From: Atriophallophorus winterbourni | Lineage: Eukaryota > Platyhelminthes > Trematoda > Plagiorchiida > Microphallidae | DNA length: 64,000 nt | Reading direction: 5' to 3' | NCBI GenBank assembly: GCA_013407085.1 | Contig: JACCGJ010002772.1 | Span: 1-64,000 of the forward strand | Shown here: positions 31,114 to 45,025 of the stretch, in pieces | Layout: each line of letters opens with the position of its first letter | Position numbering within the stretch: position 1 is the first letter of the stretch | Made by a program: the position numbers and the translations under genes | Notes under the pieces: generated by a model | What the model was told of the DNA's origin: nothing | Databases searched by the model: none | What the model saw: the letters and a program-made list of their open reading frames with translations, nothing else

Positions 31114-33720
31114 TTGTTGTCCTCAACCAAACATATGATTTCTAGGAACTGGAGCAGTTGCACACCATGCGGCAAGCCCAGAATAATTGATAGGCTCACA
31201 ATTGCTAACAGGTATTCCATACCTAATACCATTGGATCCTTATTATTGGACGTCTCTATCAGTAAAAGAGTCCCTAATGCAATTCAGCAACATTCCCGTT
31301 ATTCCATAAGATTCGAGCTTTTTTATTAGAATATCATGGTAAACTCTATCGAAACCTTTGGAAATGTCGATGTAGTAACCATGTACAGCCTCGAACGTTG
31401 TATGAAGGTTAGATAAACAGCAACGATTTATTCGAAAACCGTCTTGTGCAACAGTTTTCCAATTGTTATCTTATGCGCGCAACCACAATGCGTTCCACTA
31501 ATTTAGAGATCACCGGAAGTAGAGTTCCTGGTTTAATGTTTGGTGTGCCTGAAGGGCTACCACTTTTAATAAAGGTTATCATCACTTCTTTCCATTGCGG
31601 TGGTATTTTTCCTTCATGTTAGCTGAGAATGAATAGGCTCGTGAGATTAGCAGTCAAAGCAATACGACACCTGCGGATTATGGCAGGGGTAATTTTGTCT
31701 GCGCCAGGGCACTTCTTTTCGTTAAGTTGACAAAGTTCCCGCCCAACTATGTATTCATTGACAGCCATTTCACTCAATAATTGAGAACGAGGCGAATTTG
31801 GGAAAACGTAATATGGGATACAACTTTTAGGATTGAAGCAAGTGAGTAAGACGTTGGAAATGCATCGGCGGTATCTTGGGCAGAGTTAGTCAATCCATTA
31901 GTGGTGTGTACAGAAAATACGCCTGGATTGATTCTTGGTCGCTCATTTACTATCTTGAAGAGAAGCTCAGGATTCTTTCTATTCTCTTGAACAAGTTCCA
32001 TTGGAACTGCATGTGATCTTCTCTTACAAAATCGTGAAGTGATCATGTATGTTACAGAATTGCTTCCAAGTTGCTTCTGTACCAAAATTCATATGGATTT
32101 ACCAAGACTCTTTCTTTATAGCCAACAATTTCTTTGTTCTAGTCCAGATAACAAACTGGTAGTTATGTTCGAATTTGTGTGATATAAAAAGCGTTTTCGT
32201 CCATGTTTTAATTAAATTAATTTAGAAATGTAGGGCAACGTAAGCCCGATTCCAAGAAATCAAAATCATCATCAGCATCAGCATCATAGAGACTGATATT
32301 GGAGGTTTGAAATTGTATTTTCCTGAAGAATTTTGTCTGTTCGCTTAATCGTTTAGCACTACATAAATAATCAAAGACGAACACCGTATGGTCACTCTTT
32401 CCAGTGGTGCCAGGTATTGACTTGCCTCTACCGCAGTTGCTTCATTCGTTAAAACAAGGTCAAGTGTTGAAGTTTGGCCAAGACCCCGTCTGCGAGTTGC
32501 TTGATTAACGTGGTTCTGCAGTGAAGCAATTTAGATAACTTCTTTGAATTTATGTTTAAACGAATGTAGGTATTATTCAATTCATGAAAACAGATGCGGG
32601 AGAATAAAATCTCCCATGATCAGCAATTGAATAGTCTGGCAGCTGGTGATGTATTGCAACGATTCGATTAGTTTATCATTAAAAGAGCTTTCGGATGATG
32701 GCGAGCGGTAAGTGATGCCGATCTTACATTCATCTCCATTCATTAGGTTTACTGAACACCACTTCGTATCAGGAATGATGAGGTCAGGATGATCGTTTAT
32801 ATTTGCTGCGCCTAACGTTCATGAAAGTAGACTGCAACTCCACCGACGGATCTTAGGCGACCGCAAAGGAGTAGCGACATTTTCTGAATCAAAAGCTCAT
32901 CGTCCTAAGGTAGGGCTGGAACCAAGTCTCTGTAACTGCAACTTAATCGGGTGGAAGTCTGTCACAAAGCTCGCATAGTTCAGCTAATTTGTCGGCTAAA
33001 CTCTGAACATTCGTATATATGCACCCAATCATATTCATCTTACACCATTTAGGATTGCGTAACGTAGCTATTAGTCCGACTCGCGATGAGTCGGACCTTT
33101 TTCGTATTTCAGTAGCATTTTGTCTGTCAGTAACAAGATTGCAAGCAACATGTGACTGCGATGGTTCACTAGGCGCTAGTGAGTGAACACATTTGAGCAC
33201 GCTTAGTCTTACGTCTGATAGAAGTTTTGCGCGGTACGATTTCTAGTTGGTATGATAGCGATAGCTATGTCAGTCGTTAGAAAAGTAATCTTTGTAGGAC
33301 TGGGCCCATCGCATTTGTAGTTGGAGGATCTGGGTGTTCTAAAAGTGTCTGAAACAATTGAATCACGAGATCCAATTGCGTCGGCAATGTTTAACCATTG
33401 CTTCAAATCGTGTTGCTTTGATTCGAAAGCGATACAGTATCAACATTTTCAGCGACAACGAGGAATATTATTCCACGTGAAGTAAACTGGTCTCGGCAAG
33501 TAGATTGACCTTTTCATTCTCACCAGGGTATGTCTGCTTGGATTAAGAAGATCAAACTGGCACAAGTACTGAGTAGATACGCATTGAGGATGACTTCTTC
33601 CATGTCATATTTAGTTCGCAATGTCACCCTTAATAGACGCGGCTGATCTACGTGTGGGTAGCTTTTATGTCGAGTTGAGCGCGTCATCAAAGTAGGCACT
33701 AAAGCTTTCAAGCTCATGTG
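31114..33720 (-). mobile_element. LINE with an extra N-terminal domain (family 2), decayed
   Basis: Minus strand, 5' to 3'. An N-terminal region (33520-33717 and 33209-33406) has RLLRVTLRTKYDMEEVILNA and FRTPRSSNYKCDGPSPTKIT, matching the start of the plus LINE at 56.4 kb. An endonuclease region follows (32250-33050, with NVQSLADKLAELCELCDRLP). RT lies at 31330-32085, with NPELLFKIVNERPRINPGVF and, in broken frames, PPQWKEVMI and KLVERIV. There are many stops and the 3' end is missing. Confidence 0.75.
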
Positions 33721-34899
33721 TCTACATAACTTATTCTATTCTTTGAGCTCATGTGCTGGTCTCGCTGAAAAAAGTGTATCTGTCGACTTCGTTACCTTTT
33801 GCAGTTTACACTGCGAGCGATATCGGTCTTAGTTGAATGGGCGGTAGTGTTGCGTTTTTTAGGTTGCTCGGATATGCAAACTAGACGGTGGGGACTCCTG
33901 GATAAAGTGTTCGCCATTTTATCAGATGAAGACAACGGTAAGCAGGGTTGATTAGCTCCATCTGTAATACACCCGGATAGGCAATCACCACACTTAGTTA
34001 AGGGAGCACCTTTTACCGTATTATCCTCATTTTATTTGTTGCATTGCGTTGTCGACTACCGCCTAATAACTCCAGCGCACAAAAACTAATGGAACGATCA
34101 AAAATCAACAGTTGCTAAAGTTTATCATTGATTACGCACACAAACGACTCAAACTTATTTTAACGTAATCCAGAGAGAAGCGAAGATGTGAAAACCGAAT
34201 AAGATTAAAATTGACATAATAAATGATAGGCGCTACGTGATAATGCTCCGAAATCCAAGGTAAATAAAAACGTGATCTAAACATCACTAGCAGGGAATCT
34301 GTGGTCGAAGACCTGTCCAGTAGATCCCGGAAGAATAACGAAAAACGGAATCACTCACGTGGCACTGACCTCGATTTAAAAGACGCCTATCATAATGAAT
34401 ACATAGTTAATTTTGAGTCAATTTATCAATCTAACGCCGTTAACAGAGATGCCCATGAATAAGTCTACAAACGAAGTATAGCTACGCTCGACATGAATTA
34501 GGGACATGACACATTCAATAAACTGAGAACAAAAGGTTCCACAAGATTGAAACAGAACAATAAAATAGTTATAATTTATACCCAATAAAGAAACAACTCT
34601 GTGGAAATTAACAAGACAGATTATACCGGAAGGCTGACCAACTATATCAACAAACAACAAAATTCTCTTGGATAAACAAAGAACTGCCTGAAGAAATTGA
34701 AGGGAAATTCAACGTAGATTTAGGAAAATCGATGTTTAAGGCACAACTAAATCGATTTGAACAAACTAGTATGAAGTAGAAGAATCCACAATATCAAGAT
34801 TTTACGGATTACCAGAAATGAGCAATGAGAATAATCCATTACGCTCGATAGTTTTCTCGATAGGATATGCGAATTATAAGTTATCAAAGGAACTGCGAT
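33721..34899. other. No recognised gene
   Basis: AT-rich, with only short frames. It may include decayed 5' parts of the PLE that follows. Confidence 0.35.
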
Positions 34900-35960
34900 A
34901 AAGCCTTTTATACCTGGTGACAAACTCGAAGCTTGCTGTCAACTCTAAAGAACAATTTCTTCAAACGAACGAAGCGCACCAACTACTGAATTGTGCATTC
35001 AAGGAAATTCGATTCTCTGGAAAAACTGTAGTTGATAGCTGTCTGACATTTCTGGACGTTTAAGTGAGAAGTACAAGCGAATGATATCCAGAGACCAGCC
35101 ACCTCACACTGATGGAATCTTGAACTTTCATAACAAACAGCTGACTATCCATAATTGCAGCTGTGTTAAAAATTTATGTCAAAGAGCAGCAACACATCAT
35201 AGCACACGGTATCTAAAAATAACGAAAGGGAATACCTGTTCGAAGTGATCCAGATGAATTGATACACAAGAAGCTTCGTATTAATCGACAATTTTAATTG
35301 AAATTAACAAAGAAACGATGGTATAAGCGACGTCCATATGTTTAGAATGTAGCAAAATATATCCTGGCTCCTTCAGACATTTCGAACATAATTCGCGCAC
35401 AAACGTACGTAAACAATACTCAATAATCAGCAATCAAAAATACAAAGTAGCACAAAAACAATCAAATGTCGTCTATAGGATTAAACGCAGAGATGTCAAG
35501 AAAAACCTATTCGAAAAACCGGTTGCCAGCTAAAGAATGGACTATATGAGTACCGCTTAGCCGTAGGAAGGTATAACAGGAAGTTATTGGTTTCAATATG
35601 TGTCAATCAATTGGGGAATCAAATCGGTTGAAACTAATCAAATATTTTATTTAAAAGGAAAAATTGAGCAGAACGAGAATCTATCTAAGAGTTGCATTTA
35701 ACACTAACCTCATTTGCACAGCACCTTTAATTGACTGCAAACTATAGGCCAAAAAACGCACAGAAATATTGTAAAGTACGAATTCCTTAACCCACTAAAA
35801 TTATGGCGTACTGACATAACTACCCCATAAAATTTCATGAATACCAATAGGTAGACACTTCGATAAAAGCTTTGCTTCTGTTATCATCAAGATAGATGAC
35901 GAAACGTCGAACGACAATTTCACTAGCTGGGTGAACACCATCAACAGCACAGATCTTTGA
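34900..35960 (+). mobile_element. Decayed Penelope-like element, 3' half
   Basis: In broken frames the plus strand encodes LTFLDV-VRSTSE, ILNFHNKQ, NCSCVK-LCQRAATHHST and EYLFEVIQMN-YTRSF, homologous to the PLE segment at 8.7 kb. The downstream sequence (about 35,690-35,950) matches the outer part of the 8.4/9.0 kb inverted repeat, including GATGACGAAACG at 35895-35906. The hammerhead box CTGATGA is degraded here to CTGTTAT. Confidence 0.65.
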
Positions 35961-36281
35961 CAACGGGTATTATAACCAATCTTATGTATCAAAAAACCTC
36001 TGGCCTATCCTAATTTTTAAATAAACAGTGCAGCTTTTTTTTTCGAGTGCAAAAATGCAAATATTTATGGTCGTTAATTCTATTTAAATTTCTTGTATAT
36101 TAATTGCCCTTATTGTTCTCATTTCATGGTTACTTATCATAATAACTATATCCATCTGTTTGTGAAAAATAGTTTGGTTTTGGTTTTTTGAAAAATAATT
36201 TTCATGTTGCTAATTTTTAATATTGGAATCTTAAGCGGGTGGAACGGAGCATATGCGATCACGAAAACTAAAACTATTAGC
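35961..36281. other. AT-rich spacer, nothing recognised
   Basis: T-rich runs and no ORF. Adjacent to the tail of CR1 copy 6. Confidence 0.4.
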
Positions 36282-39200
36282 GTCAGGTCAGTTCAGTTCA
36301 GTTTCACAGGACAGTAAGTGGCGAACGAGCCAATCGAGCGTCCAGAATTTCTTTCGGTGGAAAGCTGCAGAGAAGCAACCAGCACTGCCAAAGCATTTAT
36401 TCTTATTGTGATTTGGATATCCTCGAAGATCCGGTTTGTATTTAGGATGCACCTCGTTATGAATGATGCAGGAAAGATAAGAATACATTTCTGTTCACCA
36501 GTATGGTGAGAGGTCAGCTAAAGAAGAGTTGTGTATTAAACAAACAGAACTTTAGCATTTACTTACATACCAAACAACGCTTAAAATGGAGAACTACGTA
36601 ATCTTGCATAAAAATTAGGGGGAGAATTCAGGAAAGAGCTTACCCCAGATGCGGTGCAAACCGTTCTTAAAACTTGCGACAGAACTGCAGGATATAAGTT
36701 CTTGTGAAAGCCGGTTCTAGAAATTTAACACCCTGAGGCTGAAAAAGGTTTTCCTGGAGTCTAGTCTACATCGCTCCTTAGCAAGTTTGAGCGAATGGCC
36801 CCGGGCGTTCTGCTCGGAACTTAAGGCGAAGAAGTCGGTCATGATAACGCCACTTCACCCCTTCAAAATCGTGAAGGTTTCAATTAAGTGAACTCTCAAA
36901 CGACGGCGCGTAAGTGAGAAAAGATCCAGGGACTTCAGGCGTGCAACGTAAGGTTTCCCTCGCTGACCCTCAATCAGGCGAGTTGCGAGACGCTGTTCGC
37001 TTTCGAGTTAAACGATATCCTTCTTGTAGTAAGGGCACGACGCCTGGAGACTATTATGAATTCGGCCGAACAAATGTCTTGTAAAGAGGCAGGAATACAT
37101 CGGGTCTTCTGCTGGATAACACGGATCTAAGCCGAAAGAGAACTTTGCGAGCACGTTGAGATGCAGCGGCGCATTGTTCCTCTCATTGGAATTCAGTCGT
37201 AACTAGTACTCCCGAATCCTTAACACGCTGTGTGGCGCTAACAGTGAGAGAATTGCCTGACACCTAAACTAAAATCTTATCAATCAGTTCTAACAAGAGT
37301 TGGCTCTTATTTAGGTTCAGTGGGAGGTCCCGCTGGTTTGACCAGTTTATGACCCGTTCAAGGTCGTGTATCAAGGTATCTTCATCCATTGATCCGATGA
37401 ATTTCACATCACCCGCGAAAATGAAGCGTGGGGACTTCAATGCAGAGGACAAGTCATCGATAAAAATCAGGAATAGAAGATGGCCAAGTACTGAATCTTG
37501 GGGTACACCACTGATCACGTCGGTTTCATTCGACAGCGTAGATCCTACCCTAACTTGGAATGTCCTACCTGTTAGGAAGGCCTTTATCGAAGCAAGTAGA
37601 CTACCCCGTATGCCTCTTGCTGCTAGCTTTGTCTCAAGAAGGCGGTAGTTTACGGAATCAAAAGCCCAGCTGGAGTCTAGGTAGAGGGCTTTGACAGGCT
37701 TTCCTTCATCCATCCTTTTAGTGGCAGTATTGAGAAAACTAAGAAGGTTTGTCAGACAGGATCTAAACTTAAGAAATCCATGCTGAGTTACACTTAGTAG
37801 AGAATGCCGACAAAGATGGTGACAGATTTTGTCACGCAGCAGTTTTTTCATTACTTTTGAGACGATGCTAGTTAGGCTGACAGGTCTATAGTTCTTAATA
37901 GTTGAGCTGCAACCACCCTTGTGTATTGGCACGATTATAGCTTCTTTCCACTCACTGGGAACCACTCCCATGTTTAAGCATGAAGAGCTTGCACAAGGGT
38001 TCTGTAAGCACTGGGGCAAGATTCATTAGCATAATTGAGTGGATACCATCTGGTCCCTCAGCTTTGTTGACGCGAACATGGATAAGTGCTTCATACACCT
38101 CGGATTCCATAAAGGACAACTCATTCAGTGCAGGAGCGCCAGATATTAGATTAAACGAGCTAAACGGAACATTTAAAGAATTATCACGTCTCTGAACGCC
38201 ACTGAAGAACGTAGAGAAGGCAATCGTCTTAAACAAGTCGGTATCAGCTACTTTTCCATCCTCCAGGTTTAAATCTCCAATGTTTCCCTGGTTTTTCCTT
38301 TCGATTGAGCGTAGCTTTAAATTGTTTTGGTATTGGATGTAGCATCCCTAGCTGAGGATAAATCAAACTTCTGTTTGAGCAAACGCTGCATTTTAACACA
38401 AGCGTTCCGAGCGGTTTTGTATCGGACCCAAGAACCGGAAGTGAGAAATAGCTTATATTGTCGCCATAAACGATCTCGTTTACGGGTAGACCGACGAACA
38501 CGAGGAGTCCGTCAGGGTAGCCTATGATGCTTTTTCACGACTTGCAGCGAAGCGTGCTTGTCTTGTAACTCCTTAAGATACTTACAAATTCTATCCCAGT
38601 TTATACTTACATTAAAATCGTTAGAGAACTGAAAGAAAGATTTTGAAGTCTGTAGAAGAAAATCCAAGTCTACAAGCCTAAAATTTTATTTTGGGCGAGC
38701 AATAGGTTTGTGAAACCGCAGTACCGCTTTGAAGCTTATTATTACGTGGTCGCTTTTGCTGAGCGCTGGCAGGTATTTTAAAAATCTAACGGCTTCGGGC
38801 TGGGACGACAATACTAGGTCGAGAGTGGATGGAGTACATCCATTTCGAAACCTCGTAGGATCACTCACATGCTGATGCAGCGCATGATCATGGAGCCATT
38901 AGAGAAACATTTCGGATTGCTTGGTGACTAAACATACAGGGACGGCCCAATTTATGTCTGGATGGTTGAAATTACATTGGATGAGTACGCTGGGAGCTGA
39001 TTGAAACAACCTGTCGAGCTTCTCAATCAGCCGGGTAATCTCCTGCTGGGCTGCACTGGGTGTGACGTAGACACAAGCAATTGCGAGGGCTGACTTGTAG
39101 CAAGTCAGAATACTCGTAACAACTTGGACGTTTCCACTGGTTAAGGATATACCCGTTTCCGTATTGTGCAGGTCATACTCTAGGAGGAGTGCAACGCCAC

Positions 39201-39620
39201 CGCCTCTCCTGTCGCCAGGTCTATCGCATCTAATGACGAGATACTGCTCGCTTATGTTTATTGGCACATCGTCAAGCGCGGACAGCCAGGTCTCAGAAAT
39301 CGGTATAACCCTGGGGTGCAACTCAGCCACACGAAGAGAGAGGTCAGCCCACTTATTCCCTATACTGAATACATTAGCGTACAGCACTGGGCCGCTGGTT
39401 TTGCGTGCTTCTGAAACTAATCCTGCTTGTCACTCGGTAGAAGCACCCGTGGGAGATGCACGTTTTTTGGCGAGCTACTTAAAACAGGAGTATCTGGTTC
39501 AACAACCTCTTGCATAAATGGTAAGGACCGTTGTCTGATTATTGAGACCGCCTCTATCGAAGAGCAACAACTCAACAAATTTTCTTGGCTCTCATCTTCA
39601 TTTTAGATAAGCCCGTCAAA
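36282..39620 (-). mobile_element. CR1-like LINE copy 6, nearly full length
   Basis: Short GTTCA tail at 36282-36301, 3' untranslated region, and decayed C-terminal domain (36600-37140). RT is at 37264-38019 and 37952-38236 (IVPIHKGGCSSTIKNYRPVS, LSVTQHGFLKFRSCLTNLLS, LDSSWAFDSVNYRLL, SGVPQDSVLGHLLFLIFIDD, FIFAGDVKF). The endonuclease is at 38686-39387 (LYANVFSIGNKWADLS, SETWLSALDDVPINI, DRRGGGVALLLEYD, LIQCNFNHPDINWAVPV). The Gly in FAGD and the Cys in CNFN replace residues of catalytic motifs, so it is dead even without the frameshifts. Confidence 0.88.
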
Positions 39621-39842
39621 GTCGACTAATCCGGACAGCCTGACTCGTAGCAATGAGCTGTTCGGTAATATCGTAACGTATTCACTGGCATCAGGCTTAC
39701 GGAGAGCAGATGTCCTGAAAGCGAGCGTATGATGTTTTCATTGTTGTAAAATTTGTTTGCTCCATATTACATATTCTGCAATTATTTTTATAAAACAAAC
39801 TTTTAAACATGTACACAATTTGAATATATTATTTTAGCCGGA

Positions 39843-42800
39843 TAAGTAAGTTCAATTGCCACAGGACTGTAAACGGCTGATAAGCCAACCGAGCGTCCAA
39901 AATTTCTGTCGGTGGAAAACTTCAAATAAAGCGCCCACCACTACCAAAGTTGGTTCATTCTTAACTGGTATCTTAGTCGTATACGATGGTACGTCCGGTG
40001 TTTTCCAGGCCGTCCTTCGTTCCCAGAATTTGTAGATGCGACTGAGAAAAAAGAGAAAGGGTTTCGCTTCACCAAGCCGGAGAGGTTAGCTATGGAAAAT
40101 TGGTGCGTACATTTAAAACATGACATTTAAAACGAAGCATTATATAACGAGAGTTTTTTAAAACGTGGTAAAAACTATATAAATTCAAAATGAACGGAAA
40201 ATGGACAATTCTGTCAACAGACGACCTGTATATTCACGGAAAAAGTCTGGGAACAGCCCCAAGGTATTTGAACCCCTTTTGAATGCACCTTTGGATGTGC
40301 AAGCGATCAGTTCCTGAAGCAGCTTGTTCTAGTAGCTTTCCACTCTTTCACTGGAAAAGTGTTGCCTAAGATTCAGACGGCTGTGGTTTTTCGCGAGCTT
40401 TAGTGTATGTCCTCTTGTTGACGGGTTGATCGCTCGAGAGAAGAGGATATACATAGAAGGATAAACACTTCCGGCGTTCTACATTTCAGAACGGATTTAA
40501 GCCCAAAGAGTTCTCCTCTAGCTCGTTGTGCAGATAAGGCACACTTCGCAGCCCAATTGAAGTCCGTTGTTGCGACTATACCCAAATCCGTAACCCTCTG
40601 AATAGATTAAAAGTCGATCCTACCGTCATTTGCAGTTACTGTAATTCTGTCGATTGCTGCAGACAACAGATAACATTTACTATAGTTCAGAGGAAGATCC
40701 AAATCCTGCGACAATTTAATGACCTTTTCAATATCTCTCAACAAATCACCGTGATCACTGGATTCGGTGAATTTGACATCATCAGCAAACATGACGTGAC
40801 AACTGCGATGCTAGATCATCGATGAATATCAAAAAGAGTATTGGGCATAATACTGAACCTTGTGGGACCCCACTGGTAACTGTTGCGAATCCAGAGGTAG
40901 TATCGCCTACACGGACCCGGAAGGATCTATCATGAAGAAAATTGGTTATCCAATCGTGAAGCTTACCAGATATGCCTTTGGCCGCGAGCTTCATCCCTAG
41001 GAACCTGGGACTAACCGAGTCCAACGCCTTAATAAAGTCTAAGTAAAAGACGTCTACCCTTCCGCCTTCCTTCAGTGTCTTGGAAACTCTAACTAGAAAG
41101 CATAAAATATTCGAGAGACACAACCTTCGTTTAAGGAAGCCATGTTGAACCGTGCTTAACGATGAATTGTGCACGAGGTGGCTGCACAACCGATCCCTGA
41201 TAAGTCTCTTTAAGGATTTACATGAAACACTAGTCAAGCTTACCGATCGGAAATTCTTAACTATGTTTGCGCAACCTCCCTCTGGAATGGGTACGACAAT
41301 GGCTTTATTCCAGTCATCTGGTAGGATGCCTTTGCAGACGATTCGTTGTATAACTCACATAGAGGCTCTGCTAGTACTTTAGATATTTTGTTTACAACTT
41401 TAGGATGCACATCGTCAGGTCCGGCGGATTTATTTCCATGTAGATTCTTTAGGATACGAGCGACATCATCCGTGCAGAAAACCACTTCGCTTAGAGAGGC
41501 ACCCATTTCCGTACTAAGAGTTGGGACTGAGTGAATCGCATCCCCGCCATTTATTCAATGTACGCTTTGAAAATAATCCAGCAAAGCTGCTGCCTTTTCG
41601 GGGTCATAATTGGCTTTCTCGCCATTGTCTAATATTAGGGTACCTATGTGCTACCTCGTCTTACCCTAACATAACTAAAATACTTCTTAGGGTTTTTTAG
41701 CAGAGTTCGCCAGGTAAGTTTCGTAGCTTCGTTTAAGCATCCGTTGTAGCTTCACTGTGTGGTTTCTCGAAGCATTATTGCACGACCAATTTCTATAGGT
41801 TGGTAAGGCTGTATATCTCCGCCAGTGTCTGTCGCGCCTAATAATGTTGCGTCGCACCGCAGGAGTCCACCAAGGTGGCTTGTTTTTAGACCTGCAGGAC
41901 GAAAAGGACAATAAAGTTCTTGAAGACTTAAAATATTGCGCTCAATTACTGACCATTTACTTTCGATGACATTGGTTTCAGAGAACCAGTCAAATCTTGA
42001 AGCGGAAACCGTACGGCATTCCAGTCAACTCGATTTAGATTACGTCTGTATTTGACTGGTGGCTTATGAAAACAGCGAATTGTCTGGAATATTATGGTGA
42101 CATGGTCACTTTTCAACAAAGGTGAGTCGTAAGAGAGGTTTTGGACAACTTTAGGACCTTTAGACAAACTAAGATTCAGTGTAGATAGTGAATGTTTATC
42201 TCTGTACCTAGTTTTCTCACTTACGTGCTGATGAAGCGCACTGGAGTTCATCCAATCGAAATATACCTGGGAACTTCTCTCAGAGGTAGTCTGAGTGTCC
42301 CAGTCAATACCCGGTAGTTTGAAGTCACCTATTAAATAGACTCGTGGGGCAGTTCTGAGCAACCTGGTAAGAAGTTCCCTAAGTTCCTGGTCCTTCTCCT
42401 CAGAAGCGCCGGGTGCCCTGTATAAGCAGCCTAACGCAAAAGAGAGCTTACCGTCTGTGATGATTGTCAAGACCCGCTCTATACCAAAGGTGGCCATTTT
42501 GATGCCAGATTCTTGGTATTTAATACCATGTTGTAGTAGTATTATAGCTCCTCCTCCGCATCTACCATCTGGTCTATCCGATATGCTGGCTGTATATGTC
42601 GGAAGAAGATCAAGTGGAATAATGTCTATATCTCAAGGCCAGGTCTCTGATATATCTAGGATCCTAGATTTACTATTGGAAGCTTTCTGCATTAATTCCA
42701 GCCATTTACTACACACGCTGCAAGCATTTGTGTATAGTATACTCACTGCATTTTGATGTACCCCACCTAATTTCAAAGAACCTTTAAGCGCAAAACCCGA

Positions 42801-43605
42801 GGTATTACCAAGTTTTTTGGTATGTCCAAATTAGTGCTGTGTGGAGAATCTACTTCACTGGAAGGTTGTGGCGTAGATGTTGTTAATGCAGAAGTGTTGA
42901 GCGCACACGAAACGAGGCTTTTGTTTGCTGCATCACAACTTAGCCAAGTTTCGTCCCCTATATTTTCTACCAGCACTTGAGCAATGTTGATTAAAATATC
43001 CGCGGTTGCGTAGTTATTCCATCTGCGTTTATCTAGGTTACTCTTCTGTTCCGCTACTTTGCTACTCGAACGTGGAACGCAAAATAATTTGCTGAAACTG
43101 GGCCGCTATCTGGCCCTTATCTATAAAAACCATTTGTATTGTTATGTATATGGTCGCTTTTCAAAAGAAACTGGTCTCTGTCTCTCTCTTTTCTAAATTC
43201 CACCAAGACTGGCCTTGCTTGATTTCCTTTTCCGAACTATCTGGAGATTAGGATTAAGGTCTGCAAGACGCAATAAATTTTGCATGCAATGGCGATCAAA
43301 ACTGCGTCGTGATTTAGCCTCTTGTATAAAAGGCTCTTGCTCATTTTGGATTAGATCTGGTCTTAGTTTTCAAACTTTTCTCAGGAAAACCGCCTTTTTG
43401 AAAAGCTCGCAATTAGCTGCAAATTTAGGCAAATAGCGACTTAATTGTCGCTAAATTGCCGAAACGCAGCTCGGTTTTCTTACTTGTTGGCGAGCGCGGT
43501 ACCATTTGAGCAGGCTGGCTGTTCTTCTTAAGCTGACTAACAACATTGTTGTTAGTTTTTTCCCGATTTCCTTCCGCAGATTTTCCTACACTAGCCGGAT
43601 TATAC
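39843..43605 (-). mobile_element. CR1-like LINE copy 7, nearly full length
   Basis: The 3' end at 39843 (TTGCCACAGGACTGTA...GAGCGTCC) lacks the repeat tail. C-terminal domain decayed at 40230-40585. RT at 40607-40792 (MFADDVKFTESSD), 40782-41237 (STVQHGFLKRRLCLSNILCF, LDFIKALDSVSPRFL, SGVPQGSVLCPILFLIFIDD) and 41261-41506 (LHGNKSAGPDDVHPKVVNKI). Endonuclease at 41687-42497 (GCLYRAPGASEEKDQ, YLIGDFKLPGIDWDT, SPLLKSDHVTIIF). Further upstream, ORF1-like frames at 42773-42976 and 43425-43600. Endonuclease GDFN is GDFK here. Confidence 0.87.
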
Positions 43606-43607
43606 AA

Positions 43608-43860
43608 GATTGGTTTGGGCGCCTTGAGTGCTTGACCAAGAATCACTATGTGATTCTGTGTTTCAACATCGTTGTTCGTTGTACGAACCCTATGTAACAG
43701 TGGCATACAAGTATAAATTTGTTTATCTCTAATCATACTTTTTGACCACACGAGCAACCGTCAGTCGAACCTCGATAAAGTGAGGCCTTGCAAACAATCT
43801 AGGTAAAATTATTTATGTGTTGCTCACATCCCCGCATTTGCACTCCACAAAAGGTAAATT
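43608..43860. repeat. Dispersed module B, copy 2
   Basis: GCGCCTTGAGTGCTTGACC, AATCACTATGTGATTCTGTG, TTGTACGAACCCTATGTAAC and, further on, GTGTTGCTCACATCCCCG. The hammerhead core found in the other two copies is not present; the sequence ends at CACTCCAC where the core should start. Confidence 0.7.
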
Positions 43861-44884
43861 AAGCGTTCCATGACATAAATTAAATTTCCAAAACTGCCGC
43901 AACGATGCATATCTTACAATGCCTATTACAAATAATTTAGCTTGAGAATATCACGCTTCTACATGCGTGAAAGAAGAAGAAATAGAATAAACGGTGACTG
44001 ATACTTCTAATCCTATTTGTTTCTAGAAATTAGGGATATCAAGTCAGTCAGAGATATCACCTTTGTGACAATGAAATTGCAGTTTAAGCAAAGTCTGATA
44101 GACTTCTGAGTCGACTACAATAAACATATCGGTAGGTTAAATCCCGTAAGGCAGATTTCGATGGTTATCAATTTCGCCCATAATAATCCATTGAAAAAAA
44201 AATTAGTCGAAATCTATTAGCCTACTTCATTAACGTGTATATTTTCCAACAAATAGCTATCAATAATATAGTTTTGAGCTCAATGATTGGCAAAAGGAAA
44301 AATACATCTGATTATCGAGCAGATAAACCGTAAATAGGAGGGTTTTCTTTGAAAATATTGTAAATACATTATCAAACAATGTGATATGTACGACGGAATC
44401 TGTAATCTCCTGTGATTATTTTTGATCTCAATTTAAAGTTCTCGACCCTTTTAAGGTGTAAGTGTTTTGTAACTTCATGAGAAAAAACAAAATAACTAAT
44501 TAACTTCCGGTGTCGCAACTGAACATCAAAAGCAACACGCTATGTTTCCCAATACCTAGAGTTTTCCTCAAGAATGCATATTGTCGAACTCTGCGTAAAA
44601 TACAGGCAACTGAAAAAATATGATATAAAATTCATAAGCATCAATAATCTAGTTCTTAATATGTGAACTATTCTGGATACAATTTGTTTGAGTAGATTTA
44701 AATGATGGTGAGTTTGTGATACGGACGCCTCGTAAGATCGAACGTTTAAATTAGTTAGCGGAACTTAGGATACTGCGTTCCGTGCAACAACCTATATGTC
44801 ACATAAACACCCGATGGACAACCACTGTGCAAGAGTATAACTTCGTATTCTCGTTGACTTTTTATTTCTCATTCATTTTATGAT
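43861..44884. other. No recognised gene
   Basis: AT-rich, no domain-bearing frame. It may include the decayed 3' LTR of Gypsy C, which I could not delimit. Confidence 0.35.
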
Positions 44885-45025
44885 CTGGAATATACATAGC
44901 ATCTGACAACCAAGTACAACAATTGGCACACGTAATCGTGTATAACCCGACGAACTGCTTAGACTGAAAATGAAAGTAGCAAAAGTTAGTAGCTGGTGTC
45001 TTGAATTTAGTTTACTTCTGGCAGA

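Noticed and set aside
35871..35906. A functional hammerhead in the 35-kb PLE
   Set aside because: The CUGAUGA box is degraded (CTGTTAT) and stem II is broken. It is kept only as a homologous relic.
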